DNA of 64,000 bases from Thermococcus camini (lineage in GTDB: Archaea > Methanobacteriota_B > Thermococci > Thermococcales > Thermococcaceae): contig NZ_LR881183.1 of assembly GCF_904067545.1 (NCBI RefSeq), positions 1,864,277 through 1,928,276 on the forward strand. Direction: 5' to 3'. The translations under genes were made by a program, and so were the position numbers. Shown one piece after another: positions 26,559 to 35,570 of the stretch (its first letter is position 1; each line of letters begins with the position of its first letter). The notes below the pieces were generated by a model that did not search any database, was not told where the DNA came from, and was given only the letters and a program-made list of their open reading frames with translations.

Positions 26559-26588
26559 TTCTCTCGTTCTTCGTTCTTCCGTTCTCCA

Positions 26589-27827
26589 TTATGCCAGCAC
26601 CCCCTCTGAAGTCTCATCCTCCCAGAGCAGGGCAAAACCCACGCTCAGAAGCACCATCGTGACGAGGGGAGCTAAAAACCACCACCATCTGCCCGCGTAG
26701 AGGGCATTCTGGTTGAGACCCTCCAGTATGAACGAACCCCAGTTGTCGCTCGGAATCATGTTGAAGAACCCGAGTATCGCCACCAGCGCGACCACCTTGG
26801 GGAACAATAAACTGAAGTGGCTCAGGGCGTAGGGGATTACAGGCTTCAGGATATGCCTCCTTAGGATGTAGAGGTCGCCCGCTCCGAGCGCCCTGGCAGC
26901 GGCAACGTGCTCCCTGACCTTCTCCTGAACGACGAAACCCCTCACGGCGCTCCCGAACTTGCCCGCGAGCAGGAGGGCGAGTATCAGCGACAGGATTTCC
27001 GTTTTTATTTCCCTGGTCATCGCTATGCCCGTTGTTGAGAATGAGAATATCATGAGCATCGCGAGGGGAAGGACGGGGAGCGCTCCGAGAGAGTTCAGCA
27101 GGCCCTCAAGAAGAATCGCGGGCCGGCTCCGGTAGTAGCCGGCGAAGAGACCGAGGAGCAGGCCGATGGTCATCACAAGGAGGGAGACCTCAAGCGACAC
27201 GAGTAGCGTGCTTCTGCCGGCCAGAACAAAGCCCACCCAGAGGTCGCGGCCGTAGGAATCTGTACCGAGGAGACCGTAGGAATCGCCAAAGACCGTGACA
27301 GCAACGGGGGAAGAGGATTCGAACTCAAGGGTGTACCTTCCCTCCAGAACCTCGCCGCCGTACCCCATGAAGAGGAACTGGGTGGGCGTGAAGAGGGGCC
27401 TGCTCTCCAGGCCGTAGCCGAGGGACTCGGCAAACTCGTAAGCCCCCGCGGCGAGGGTGGGGTTGGAGTTGATGCTCGTCCTTCCGTCCACCTCCACCGG
27501 ACCGAGAACCACGGAAAGGCCGTCGGGGCGGTGAATTACAAGCCTGACCGTCGAATTGCCCTCGATCATCACGTTTCCCGGAACGATCCCATCAACCGTG
27601 AAGGTCATTGAAAAGTTCGTTCCAGTCGATTCAAGGGTTCTGAAGCCCGAGGGAAGCCAGATGGGCCTGGCGTTCTTGGGATAGTCGTTCCAGTAGGGCA
27701 GGTAGTTCCAGTTGGCGGCCTTTTCAGGGGGCACGAGGAAACGCACTGGAACGACCGCGAGGAGCATCACCAGCAGTATCAGTGTAATTCCAGCTTTTTC
27801 ATTCCGGTCAAGCCTCAACGCCGCCAC
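26589..27827 (-). CDS. ABC transporter permease, DppC/OppC type
   Basis: 412 aa. An N-terminal helix, then an outside segment of about 150 residues (ATLAAGAYEFAESLGYGLE and so on) and a C-terminal binding-protein-dependent permease domain: GTDSYGRDLWVGFVLAGRST is the DppC signature start, and VREHVAAARALGAGDLYILRRH is the EAA loop that meets the ATPase. The start could be GTG 27827 or TTG 27818 (GGAGGTG six bases before the latter). It is co-translated with the DppB-like gene (20-base overlap). No solute-binding protein or Dpp ATPase is adjacent. Confidence 0.82.
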   Translation of the reverse strand: MAALRLDRNEKAGITLILLVMLLAVVPVRFLVPPEKAANWNYLPYWNDYPKNARPIWLPSGFRTLESTGTNFSMTFTVDGIVPGNVMIEGNSTVRLVIHRPDGLSVVLGPVEVDGRTSINSNPTLAAGAYEFAESLGYGLESRPLFTPTQFLFMGYGGEVLEGRYTLEFESSSPVAVTVFGDSYGLLGTDSYGRDLWVGFVLAGRSTLLVSLEVSLLVMTIGLLLGLFAGYYRSRPAILLEGLLNSLGALPVLPLAMLMIFSFSTTGIAMTREIKTEILSLILALLLAGKFGSAVRGFVVQEKVREHVAAARALGAGDLYILRRHILKPVIPYALSHFSLLFPKVVALVAILGFFNMIPSDNWGSFILEGLNQNALYAGRWWWFLAPLVTMVLLSVGFALLWEDETSEGVLA

Positions 27828-28806
27828 CTCCGGGGGTCAGGAGTTCCGACAGGAGGGTCACCGCCAGGAGGACGAAGAAGTTCACGACCATGAAAACCGC
27901 TATGGGGTAGAAGAAGATGTCCGGGTCGAGGGTGTAGAGGTCGCCCGATATGTGGAAGCCCCACTGGAGCATCTTGCCGAGGCCGAAGAGGCCGAAGAAG
28001 GCATCGACCACGAGGGCGAGCGTCGAGACCTCGACGAAGTGCTGGAAGAGGAAGCCGAGGAAAGACGGCATGACCGCGCGGAGAACGTGCCTCTCAACCC
28101 TGCGCTCCGGCAGTCCCATCGCCCTCTTGGCGCGCACGTACTCCTTCCCGAACTCGTCCCGGAGGAGTATCACCAAAGCCTCGACGAACTCCCAGAGGGC
28201 GACGAGGACTATGGAAATCAGCGGGAAGGCCATGTATGCGAGGTTCCTGGTGAGGGAGGTCGATGCGCCGAGGCCGTTTATCAGGTAGTTGGGGAGCGCG
28301 CTCATTATGACGAGGAGCGAGAAGAGCGCCGCCACGGCCCAGACGGGGAGGCCGTTGAAGACCCTGGCGAGAAAGCGGACGGTGGAGCGGAGGCGCCTTT
28401 TCCTGAGGGCGAGCTTCGCCAGTGGGAAGCCGATGAGGATTATCGTGATCTCAGCCAGGAGGATTAGCACCAGCGTTCTGGCCACCATGAGCTTTCTGGG
28501 TATTGGGTAGTCGTAGTCCGGCTCGAAGAGGGAGTGGTAGAGCACGTAAAGCCCCGCATGGAGGGGGTTCATCACGAGGGTGGGGTAGTCCCTCGGGGCC
28601 ACGAAACGCATGTAGTAGTCGTAGGGATCCATTCCGACGGAACTCGCGTTGGCCTCTATCACGGCCCTCTCCGCAGGGGACAACAGGCTGAACTCCATGT
28701 CCGCCCGGTAGAACTGGTAATCCTTTATCCCGATGCCGGAGATAAGAGCCACCAAGAGAATAAGGAGGAGGTAGTTGAGGAGTGCGCGGGAGATAGCCCG
28801 GCCCAT
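27808..28806 (-). CDS. ABC transporter permease, DppB/OppB type
   Basis: 332 aa, six predicted helices. The EAA loop is VRAKRAMGLPERRVERHVLR, followed by AVMPSFLGFLFQHFVEVST. The N-terminal helix is followed by about 85 outside residues (MDPYDYYMRFVAPRDYP), as in oligopeptide permeases. GGTGATC before ATG 28806 is the ribosome site; the gene starts 17 bases after the ABC ATPase gene's far end, but that ATPase is of the exporter type, not its natural partner. Confidence 0.82.
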   Translation of the reverse strand: MGRAISRALLNYLLLILLVALISGIGIKDYQFYRADMEFSLLSPAERAVIEANASSVGMDPYDYYMRFVAPRDYPTLVMNPLHAGLYVLYHSLFEPDYDYPIPRKLMVARTLVLILLAEITIILIGFPLAKLALRKRRLRSTVRFLARVFNGLPVWAVAALFSLLVIMSALPNYLINGLGASTSLTRNLAYMAFPLISIVLVALWEFVEALVILLRDEFGKEYVRAKRAMGLPERRVERHVLRAVMPSFLGFLFQHFVEVSTLALVVDAFFGLFGLGKMLQWGFHISGDLYTLDPDIFFYPIAVFMVVNFFVLLAVTLLSELLTPGGGGVEA

Positions 28807-28823
28807 GAGATCACCCCGCCAGG

Positions 28824-29741
28824 CTACCCGACGAGTTTTAGGAATATCTCCTCCAGGCTTGGCTCCTTCACCTGCATGGTGAGTATCTTCGCCCCCTGAT
28901 TCGCTACAAAGTCGTGCAACTCCTCTCTAACGTCCTCCTGAGAAACAACACGGTACTTATTCCCACCGAGCGGAGTTACCCTCCACTCCACCCCAGAGAA
29001 GTCCACGGGGCTGTTGGTTTCGATGATGATGGTGTAGCCGGCCTTCCTCAGGAACTCGCGCTTGATGTCGTCTATGCTGTCCTCCAACCGGAGTTTACCC
29101 TTAACAATCACCCCAACTGTGTCGCAAACCTCTTCAACATGAGCCAGAATGTGGCTGGAGAAGAAGACAGTCTTCCCAGCCTTCCTCTGCTCCCTGATGA
29201 TGTCCTTGAACTCGGCGATACCCTTCGGATCAAGGCCGCTCATCGGCTCGTCGAGGATTAGTAGTTCCGGGTCGTTGATTAACGCCTGCGCTAAAAGAAG
29301 CCTCTGACGCATGCCCTTCGAGAACTTCCCAACCTTCCTGTTCCTGGCTTCCTTCAAACCAACCAGGTCGAGGAGTTCACCTATGCGCTTCTCCTTCTCC
29401 GCTTGGGGGATTTTAAACGCGTCAGCAATGATATCCAGCGTCTGAACTGGAGTTAGAAAGTCCCAGAGGGTAGCGTGCTCCGGCATGTAGCCGATTCTGG
29501 CTTTAGCCCTGACGAGCCTGTCCTCGTCAAACTTCCCGTCCCTGAAGACTTCCTCGCCGAAAAGGTCAATCCTCCCCTCCTGAGGGAAGATGAGGCCGAG
29601 TAAACTTAGAATCGTCGTGCTCTTGCCGGCGCCGTTCGGCCCAAGGAAGCCGTAAACCTGACCCGGCTTAACCTCAAGGTTAAGGCCGTCCAAAGCCCTA
29701 ACGTCCCCATAAACCTTAACAAGGTTCTCAACCCTCAACAT
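28824..29741 (-). CDS. ABC-2 exporter ATP-binding protein
   Basis: 305 aa from ATG 29741 (GAGGTGA five bases upstream; ATG 29747 is also possible). Walker A GPNGAGKSTT (about 36-45), Q-loop region IGYMPEHATLWDFLTP, signature FSKGMRQRLLLAQAL, Walker B LLILDEPMSGLDP and switch histidine in VFFSSHILAHVEEV. The C-terminal 80 residues are the extension typical of DrrA/CcmA-like exporters. It powers the three membrane proteins encoded before it in the same operon. Substrate unknown. Confidence 0.93.
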   Translation of the reverse strand: MLRVENLVKVYGDVRALDGLNLEVKPGQVYGFLGPNGAGKSTTILSLLGLIFPQEGRIDLFGEEVFRDGKFDEDRLVRAKARIGYMPEHATLWDFLTPVQTLDIIADAFKIPQAEKEKRIGELLDLVGLKEARNRKVGKFSKGMRQRLLLAQALINDPELLILDEPMSGLDPKGIAEFKDIIREQRKAGKTVFFSSHILAHVEEVCDTVGVIVKGKLRLEDSIDDIKREFLRKAGYTIIIETNSPVDFSGVEWRVTPLGGNKYRVVSQEDVREELHDFVANQGAKILTMQVKEPSLEEIFLKLVG

Positions 29742-29746
29742 CACCA

Positions 29747-30667
29747 TCACCTCAGATCCATTCTCCTGAATCTGAAGAGAGCCAATCCAAGATAAACCGG
29801 GGTAAGGCCAGCTATCAGCGCCGTCTGGGCGGAATTGTCAGCCATGGCCCGCTTAACCCCGATGTACTCAACGGTGTACGTGCCGTCGTCGTTGAAGGTG
29901 GTTCTGTCTATGTCCGTGAAGACGTCGAGCATGAGCACCTGGGGGGCGTAGAAGAGGTATTTGAGGTGGTACTCCCGGTAGAGCTCGTTCAGGCGCTCGC
30001 GGTAGGCACTCAGCTCGTCCTTTGAAAGCTTGTCGAAGTCCTTCCAGCCCTTAATTCCGAACTCCTCCTTTGCTTTGTCCTCCGCAAAGCCGTCCACGAT
30101 CTGGGGCATTACGAGACCGGTAACGAAGAACAGAACCAGAGCTAAACCCAAGGCGGTGTTGGAGGAGCGAATAAACGTTGAAATCAGCAGGCCCAGGGCC
30201 AAAAGCTGGAGCATCGCAACCAAAATAAGGACATTGGAGAGGACTAAATCCCCAACGAGGGAAGCCGTGAGGGAAAGGCCGTAGTACTTCGTTATCACGA
30301 AGGAGAGCAGCGTTGCGAAGAGCATCGCCACGACTATGCTGAGCGCCTGGCCGAGGAACTTGCCGAGCAGGTATGAAACCCTTCCCAGCGGCTTGCTGAG
30401 GGCTATTCTAACCGTTCCGTTTTCGAGGTCAGAATTTACGGAGGTTGCACCCGCCATGAGGGCGTAGAGGCCGATGAAGAGGAACGCGCTGACGGCTATG
30501 TAACCAACGACGCTCGTGACGAGAAGTTCCTGCGGGTTCGTGGCCCCTTCGAGGTTATCCTTGACCTCCCTAAAAGCCATGGCGTAGATTAGCAGAATCA
30601 GAACGAGTATCAGCCAGAACTTCTTCGTCCTCAGACTTTTCTTCAGCTCAAGCTCGAACCCCCACAT
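29747..30667 (-). CDS. ABC-2 type permease, 306 aa
   Basis: About six hydrophobic segments, a helical outside domain (KAKEEFGIKGWKDFDKLSKD...) and the ABC-2 motif ENGTVRIALSKPLGRVSYLLGK, here abbreviated to TVRIALSKPLGRVSYLLGK. The C-terminus RFRRMDLR matches the ends of the other two subunits (RFKKADLRG, RISRMDI), so all three descend from one ancestor. Its TGA overlaps the ATPase start region; the spacing to the previous gene is one base. Confidence 0.88.
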   Translation of the reverse strand: MWGFELELKKSLRTKKFWLILVLILLIYAMAFREVKDNLEGATNPQELLVTSVVGYIAVSAFLFIGLYALMAGATSVNSDLENGTVRIALSKPLGRVSYLLGKFLGQALSIVVAMLFATLLSFVITKYYGLSLTASLVGDLVLSNVLILVAMLQLLALGLLISTFIRSSNTALGLALVLFFVTGLVMPQIVDGFAEDKAKEEFGIKGWKDFDKLSKDELSAYRERLNELYREYHLKYLFYAPQVLMLDVFTDIDRTTFNDDGTYTVEYIGVKRAMADNSAQTALIAGLTPVYLGLALFRFRRMDLR

Positions 30668-30668
30668 C

Positions 30669-32195
30669 CTATCCCCTCAGATCGGCTTTTTTGAACCTGA
30701 GCCACGCGAGGGCGAGGTAAACCAGCATGGGGACAACGAGCATCGCCAGGTTGCCAGGATAGCTTAGAACCTCCGATAGGGACTTCGGCGGAAGGCCCCT
30801 CTTCGGAGAGACAGCCGTCGCAAGTACTACGTAGTGCAAGAAAGGACTCGGCACGGAAAGGGAGTTTTTGGCCAGAGCATCAACGAAGGAACCCCCTGCC
30901 GAATTTGAAGCTGCGATGATGGCGATTGGAACGGTGAAACCCAGGAGGAAAGCGAGAATCAACGAGACGAAAAGCGCCTTTCTGCCCTTTATGAAGGCCG
31001 AAAGCAGGTAGCCAAGGGCCAAGTACTGGAGGAGCGAGAGGAAAAGGAAGGAACCAAAGGCAAGGCCGAGTTCGAGGGTTCTGCCCGAAGGAGAGCCAAG
31101 GTGCAGGGCGTAGGCAACGATGAAAGCAACGTAGAGGACAGTGCCAATCAACACAGCCAGGAGGTCGCTCAGGAGCGTTCCAAGGAAGAAGTCCCTCTTT
31201 CTCAGGGGCTTGCTCAGCAGAACCCTCACCGTGCCGTTCTCGATGGCCGAGCCTATAGAAAGCGCCCCCAACGGAAGCACCACGAGGGGGAGGAGAGAGC
31301 CGTTCAGGGTCTGGATTACTGCATTTAGAAGGCCGGGAACGCCGTAGTTAGCGTAATACTTGTCGAGAGTTCCCTTGCCCAGGAACGCCATCAGGGCGGT
31401 GAAGGCGACGAAAGCTATGAAACGCCTGCTCCCAAGGCTCAGCCCGAGGAAAACGCCGTAGAGCCCCCTGAAAGAGAATGAAAACTCTAGAACTGAGAAT
31501 GGCCCGGGACTTTTCAGCTCCCTCCTCCGGAAGACCTCCATTCCAGCGAGCGATAGGACAATGAAGAGGGCCAAAAGTTGCCCAACGGCCCCATGTAAGA
31601 CGGAAACGCTCTCACCAATGGAAACGGCCCTCTCAAGATAGACCGTTGGAACGAAAGAGTAGTCAGATTTTCCGGGGAGAAGGAGCGCAATAAATGCTCC
31701 CAGTCCGAGGAAGACTCCGGAATCGCGGGAGGTTGCGAAGGGAAGGAGGAACAGGGCGATTCCAAGGACACCGATTAGTGAGAGCGAAAGAGCTAAGGAA
31801 CCGATGAGGTAGTCCCTCACCGCGAAACCGTGAGCCAGCATCGCGAGCGCTCCCGAGAGTGCAATCCCAAGTGCGGAAACCAGGGCAAGCTTCAACCCCT
31901 CAAGAACCCAGCCGAGGAAGTAGCGCCTCCGCGTGAGGGGCTTTGATAGCATCAAGATGGTGTTGCCCCGCTCGAAGTCCGAGCCAAAGCGCGAGAGGAG
32001 CAGGATTAGGATTAGGGGAACCAGGAGAAGCTTGATTAAATTTGGAAGCCACTTTGTGAGCAGGTCGGCGGTTATCAGGTGACCAAGCTCTCGGGCTGAA
32101 ATATCCTGATAGTGGGCGGTAAATCTGCGAACATCTATCTCGACCGCTACGGCCGGGAAGAGTGAGATGATGAAGAGCAGAGACCTAGTCCTCAC
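30669..32195 (-). CDS. ABC-2 type permease, 508 aa, two permease halves
   Basis: Start GTG 32195 is preferred (GGTGG about eight bases upstream); GTG 32204 is also in frame. The ABC-2 motif occurs twice (GNTILMLSKPLTRRRYFLG near residue 77 and GTVRVLLSKPLRKRDFFLG near 325), with about twelve hydrophobic segments, so the protein is a fusion of two permease units in one chain. It overlaps the upstream permease gene by 11 bases and lies one base from the downstream one. Confidence 0.85.
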   Translation of the reverse strand: MRTRSLLFIISLFPAVAVEIDVRRFTAHYQDISARELGHLITADLLTKWLPNLIKLLLVPLILILLLSRFGSDFERGNTILMLSKPLTRRRYFLGWVLEGLKLALVSALGIALSGALAMLAHGFAVRDYLIGSLALSLSLIGVLGIALFLLPFATSRDSGVFLGLGAFIALLLPGKSDYSFVPTVYLERAVSIGESVSVLHGAVGQLLALFIVLSLAGMEVFRRRELKSPGPFSVLEFSFSFRGLYGVFLGLSLGSRRFIAFVAFTALMAFLGKGTLDKYYANYGVPGLLNAVIQTLNGSLLPLVVLPLGALSIGSAIENGTVRVLLSKPLRKRDFFLGTLLSDLLAVLIGTVLYVAFIVAYALHLGSPSGRTLELGLAFGSFLFLSLLQYLALGYLLSAFIKGRKALFVSLILAFLLGFTVPIAIIAASNSAGGSFVDALAKNSLSVPSPFLHYVVLATAVSPKRGLPPKSLSEVLSYPGNLAMLVVPMLVYLALAWLRFKKADLRG

Positions 32196-33426
32196 CCATA
32201 CCACCCCACGCGCTGATGTCCATGCGGGAGATCCTGAAGGCGGATATTCCGAGGGGAACCGTGGAGAGGAGCATCAGGAGGAGGGAAGCCAAACCGGAAT
32301 CGATGGCAGGGGCAAAAAGGAGGGCTAAGAAAGGGAGGGCAAGAAGGGCACCTCTCCTCGTGAAGAGGCCCAAGAGAAAGACGAAGGAGGCCAGAAAGAA
32401 AGCCACTCCAAATGAGGCTCCAACGATAGGCAGGGAAACGGCAAAGAGGGCGGAGATTACCATGAACCGCCTCAAAAGGTATCCCCTTCCAACCGGCTTG
32501 CTGAGAATCAAGACGGGACTCGCGGAGAGAATCTCAAGGGTAGCAAGAGGCAGGAGGAAGAGCATGCCGAAGGCCTTCAGGACTGAACCAAACGGGAGGA
32601 GCATCAGGAGGAGAAAGGCCACGAAGGCCCTGGAAGCCCAGAGGTTTGCTATTTCCACCCTAATCCACCACGGAAGGGAAGTGATATAGAGGGCCGGAGG
32701 GGAGGGCCTGATGAAGGCTCCTGGCTCAAAGCGGAGGAAGAGAAGGAAACTAAGTACTGTGAAAGCGAGGAAGGTGGCCAGCGTCAGGGCAATCCTGAGG
32801 TAAGCGTCCCGAGTATCCTTCACTTCGACGTCCCTGGCAAAGAGCTCAAGCTGTGCCCCGGGGGAGAAGAAGGCGTAGGTGGTGTAGCGTTTCTCAAGCT
32901 CCAGGACGAGACGATGGTAGTCCCCTTTTTTAGCCTCGTAGTCCTCCAGGCTCTTTATTCCGAGGTCATTCTGGGCTTTTTCCTGGGCCTTCATCTGGAC
33001 TATTCCCGGCGGAACGAAGGTGAGCAGGAGGAAGAGCAAAACACCGGCGATTAAAGTTTTTCTGGGATTCCTGAAGGTTAAGGAAACCAAATAGCCCAGG
33101 GGAAGGAACGGGAGGGCAAAGAGCGCGAAAAAGAAAGATATGGTATCAAGGAGGGCAAATGGTATCGCAAAGAGGAAGGCCACGAAAAGGTGCGAGATGA
33201 AAACCTCGGCAAAAAGGTTAGCCCTTTTGTAGGGTTTTGGGAGCAGAAAACTACAGGTTTTATAGAGGCCACCCGAGAAAACTGCCGAGAACAGGAAACC
33301 TGTGAAGAAATATGGGACAAGGGGCGAAACCTCTCCGAGGAATGGGGTTGCCGTCAAACCTATGGCATAGAAGGCCAAGGGCTTCCATTTAAGCCCCTGA
33401 ACTTCGAGTTTGAGCGCGGGATACAT
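32185..33426 (-). CDS. ABC-2 type permease-like protein, 413 aa
   Basis: About ten hydrophobic segments, a helical outside domain (KAQEKAQNDLGIKSLEDYEA) like that of the 306-aa subunit, and a degenerate SKP motif (VLILSKPVGRGYLLRR). It is more diverged than its two partners. First full-length gene of the exporter operon; the 31-codon frame just upstream ends three bases before its ATG. Confidence 0.8.
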   Translation of the reverse strand: MYPALKLEVQGLKWKPLAFYAIGLTATPFLGEVSPLVPYFFTGFLFSAVFSGGLYKTCSFLLPKPYKRANLFAEVFISHLFVAFLFAIPFALLDTISFFFALFALPFLPLGYLVSLTFRNPRKTLIAGVLLFLLLTFVPPGIVQMKAQEKAQNDLGIKSLEDYEAKKGDYHRLVLELEKRYTTYAFFSPGAQLELFARDVEVKDTRDAYLRIALTLATFLAFTVLSFLLFLRFEPGAFIRPSPPALYITSLPWWIRVEIANLWASRAFVAFLLLMLLPFGSVLKAFGMLFLLPLATLEILSASPVLILSKPVGRGYLLRRFMVISALFAVSLPIVGASFGVAFFLASFVFLLGLFTRRGALLALPFLALLFAPAIDSGLASLLLMLLSTVPLGISAFRISRMDISAWGGMGED

Positions 33427-33429
33427 AAC

Positions 33430-33525
33430 TCACCCTCCGACGGTCTCTCCCTCAGTAACTAAGAAGACCTCCCTCTGAACATTGAAGAACTCGCGGACTA
33501 TTCTAAGGCCGTCCTTTATTCCCAC
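33430..33525 (-). CDS. Possible 31-aa leader ORF of the exporter operon
   Basis: GTG 33525 opens a 31-codon frame (VGIKDGLRIVREFFNVQREV, then FLVTEGETVGG) ending in GGAGGGTGA, whose GGAGG is the ribosome site of the first permease. A TATA-like TTTTTTAAACC at 33542-33552 predicts a transcript starting almost exactly at this GTG, so it would be translated leaderless and then coupled to the permease. The sequence is unknown to me and may also be the remnant of a longer gene. Confidence 0.4.
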   Translation of the reverse strand: MGIKDGLRIVREFFNVQREVFLVTEGETVGG

Positions 33526-33562
33526 CAGAAAAGGTTAGAAGGGAGGTTTAAAAAAGTAGCGC

Positions 33563-34237
33563 TCACTTGTTCATCATGAGCCTTATCCTCTCGGCGGCGT
33601 CCTTGGCCTTGTCAGAGATGTTGCTGAGGGTTCTGGCGATGTTGAGGATGTAGAAGCCGTCGCCCCAGCTCATCGAGTCGGCGTTCTCGAAGACGAGCTG
33701 CATGAGCTTCGTGTCGAGGCCGTCTATCTCCTTCTCGACGCTCTCTATCTGCCTGATTATCTCGTACTCCCGCCTTATCTCGCCCTCGGTGAAACCACTC
33801 TCTATAACGCGGTCCATCTGGACTATGGCCTCGTGGACTAGCTTTGCCGCCCTGATGCTCTCCATGCCCATCTCCAGAATTATATCCTTGGCCTCCGTCG
33901 GGACGCAGTCGGGTTTCTTGACGAGCAACCACTTCGCAGTGTCTTCGGCGGCATCTGCCACCTTGTCTTGCATGTGGAGGTATATGAGCACGTCCTCCCT
34001 CGCGACGGCCATCATGAGCTTCGAGCTGAGTGAATCCCTTATCTCCTCCTTTATCCTGTCAGCGACGTCCTCTAGCCTGTCCACCTCGATGGCAAACTCC
34101 CTCATACCCTCATAGTCGCACGCGTACCACGCCTGAAGCGCCTTCTCGAGCGTTTCAACTGTGTTGAGCACGACATCCGCGTGCTTTATCAGGGGCTTGA
34201 AGGGGCTCTTCGCGAAGAGCTTGGTCCAGACCTGCAT
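33563..34237 (-). CDS. DUF47/PhoU-like phosphate transport accessory protein
   Basis: 224 aa all-helical protein of the TIGR00153/DUF47 family: LEDVADRIKEEIRDSLSSKL and IESVEKEIDGLDTKLMQLVF carry the acidic and E/D-x-x-D motifs that bind metal clusters in PhoU-like bundles. It is encoded four bases after the PiT transporter and is thought to control it. The order transporter then DUF47 is the usual Thermococcales arrangement. Confidence 0.9.
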   Translation of the reverse strand: MQVWTKLFAKSPFKPLIKHADVVLNTVETLEKALQAWYACDYEGMREFAIEVDRLEDVADRIKEEIRDSLSSKLMMAVAREDVLIYLHMQDKVADAAEDTAKWLLVKKPDCVPTEAKDIILEMGMESIRAAKLVHEAIVQMDRVIESGFTEGEIRREYEIIRQIESVEKEIDGLDTKLMQLVFENADSMSWGDGFYILNIARTLSNISDKAKDAAERIRLMMNK

Positions 34238-34241
34238 GTTA

Positions 34242-35453
34242 TCACCCCACGATCATCAAAACCTTGAATATGGCCGCGCTTATTATTCCAGCGACCGGAA
34301 CGGTAACGAACCAGGAGATTATTATATCCCTAACGATGTCCTTGTTTATTGCCTTTACTCCCCTTGCAAGGCCTATTCCTATGACCGCACCGACGACGGT
34401 GTGAGTGGTCGAAATGGGCAGTCCAAGCCAGCTGGCGGCGAGGACGACGGTTGCCGCTGAAAAGTCGATGGTGAAGCCTCTCGTATTGGTGAGCTCGGTT
34501 ATCTTCTTGCCGACCGTTTCCATAACCTTGTAACCGTATGTGGCAACACCGACCGCGATTCCAAGACCGCCCATAGCGAGTATCCACCTGGGAACGGGAA
34601 CCTGCATGCCGCTCAGTCCCATCGTTGCCACCGCATAGACAGCGGCGACCGGGCCGATGGCGTTGGCAACGTCGTTGGCGCCGTGGGCAAGAGCAACGTA
34701 GCCGGAAGTGACCACCTGCGCCTTCTTGAATATCGCCTCAACGCCGATGAAGGGGTCGCTGCTCGGAAAGCGGAGCTTTATGAGAAGGTACGTTATCACG
34801 AACACGATTATGCCGAGGGGAATACCGTACATGAAAACGCCCGTCTTGAGGTCCTTTCCGTGGAGGACCTTGATGTAGAACATCGTTCCGATGACGACAA
34901 AAGCAAGTCCAATCCAGAACGGGGACCATATCCTGGCGCTCCTGACGGGGTCCTTTCTCTCGAAGATGCTCTTGGTGAAGGCCTTGAAGATGAAGTATGC
35001 CATTATGGCGCCGATTATAGGGGAGAGAATCCAGCTGAGAACCACCTGGCCCATCTTGCCCCAGTTGACTATCGCCGTTCCGGCGTAAACGATGCCGTAG
35101 CCGGCTATTCCGCCTATGATTGAATGGGTGGTCGAGACCGGCAGGCCGAACTTGGTTGCTATGATGAGCCATATCGTCGCCGCGAGCAGGGCCGCGACGG
35201 AGCCATACACGAGAACCATCGGGTCGGTTATCATCGTCGGGTCGAGAATGCCCTTCCTTATCGTCTCGGTGACGCTCTTTCCGAAGAAGTACGCGCCTGT
35301 GAACTCAAGGAAGCCAGCTATTATAACCGCCTGCTTTGGGGTTATCGCCTTGGCGCCGACGGCAGTGCTCATGGAGTTTGCGGCGTCGTTGGCACCTATC
35401 GCCCAGGCCATGGAGAATCCAAGGATCACGGTTATCAGTAGCCATACGTCCAC
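34242..35453 (-). CDS. PiT family inorganic phosphate transporter
   Basis: 403 aa from GTG 35453 (start MDVWLLITVILG). A longer frame opens at ATG 35519, but the strong TATA box at 35483-35494 lies inside it and predicts transcription from about 35460, so a GTG at 35459 or 35453 is the true start. Ten or more helices and the two PiT signatures: GANDAANSMSTAVGAKAITP near the N-terminus and GANDVANAIGPVAAVYAV in the second half, each followed by STTHSIIGG or STTHTVVGA. It moves phosphate with H+ or Na+. Confidence 0.92.
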   Translation of the reverse strand: MDVWLLITVILGFSMAWAIGANDAANSMSTAVGAKAITPKQAVIIAGFLEFTGAYFFGKSVTETIRKGILDPTMITDPMVLVYGSVAALLAATIWLIIATKFGLPVSTTHSIIGGIAGYGIVYAGTAIVNWGKMGQVVLSWILSPIIGAIMAYFIFKAFTKSIFERKDPVRSARIWSPFWIGLAFVVIGTMFYIKVLHGKDLKTGVFMYGIPLGIIVFVITYLLIKLRFPSSDPFIGVEAIFKKAQVVTSGYVALAHGANDVANAIGPVAAVYAVATMGLSGMQVPVPRWILAMGGLGIAVGVATYGYKVMETVGKKITELTNTRGFTIDFSAATVVLAASWLGLPISTTHTVVGAVIGIGLARGVKAINKDIVRDIIISWFVTVPVAGIISAAIFKVLMIVG

Positions 35454-35482
35454 ACTCACCACCGGGAGAGGCTCGAGGGCGG

Positions 35483-35494
35483 CATATAAATATC
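35483..35494 (-). promoter_or_regulatory. TATA box of the phosphate operon
   Basis: GATATTTATATG on the minus strand, 24-35 bases before the GTG start region at 35453-35459. Confidence 0.65.
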
Positions 35495-35570
35495 TTGCCG
35501 CAGTAGAATATAGTTCCATACCCGTATCTATATAGAGACAAATAGAATAAATAGGAGCCAGGGTGCGAGT

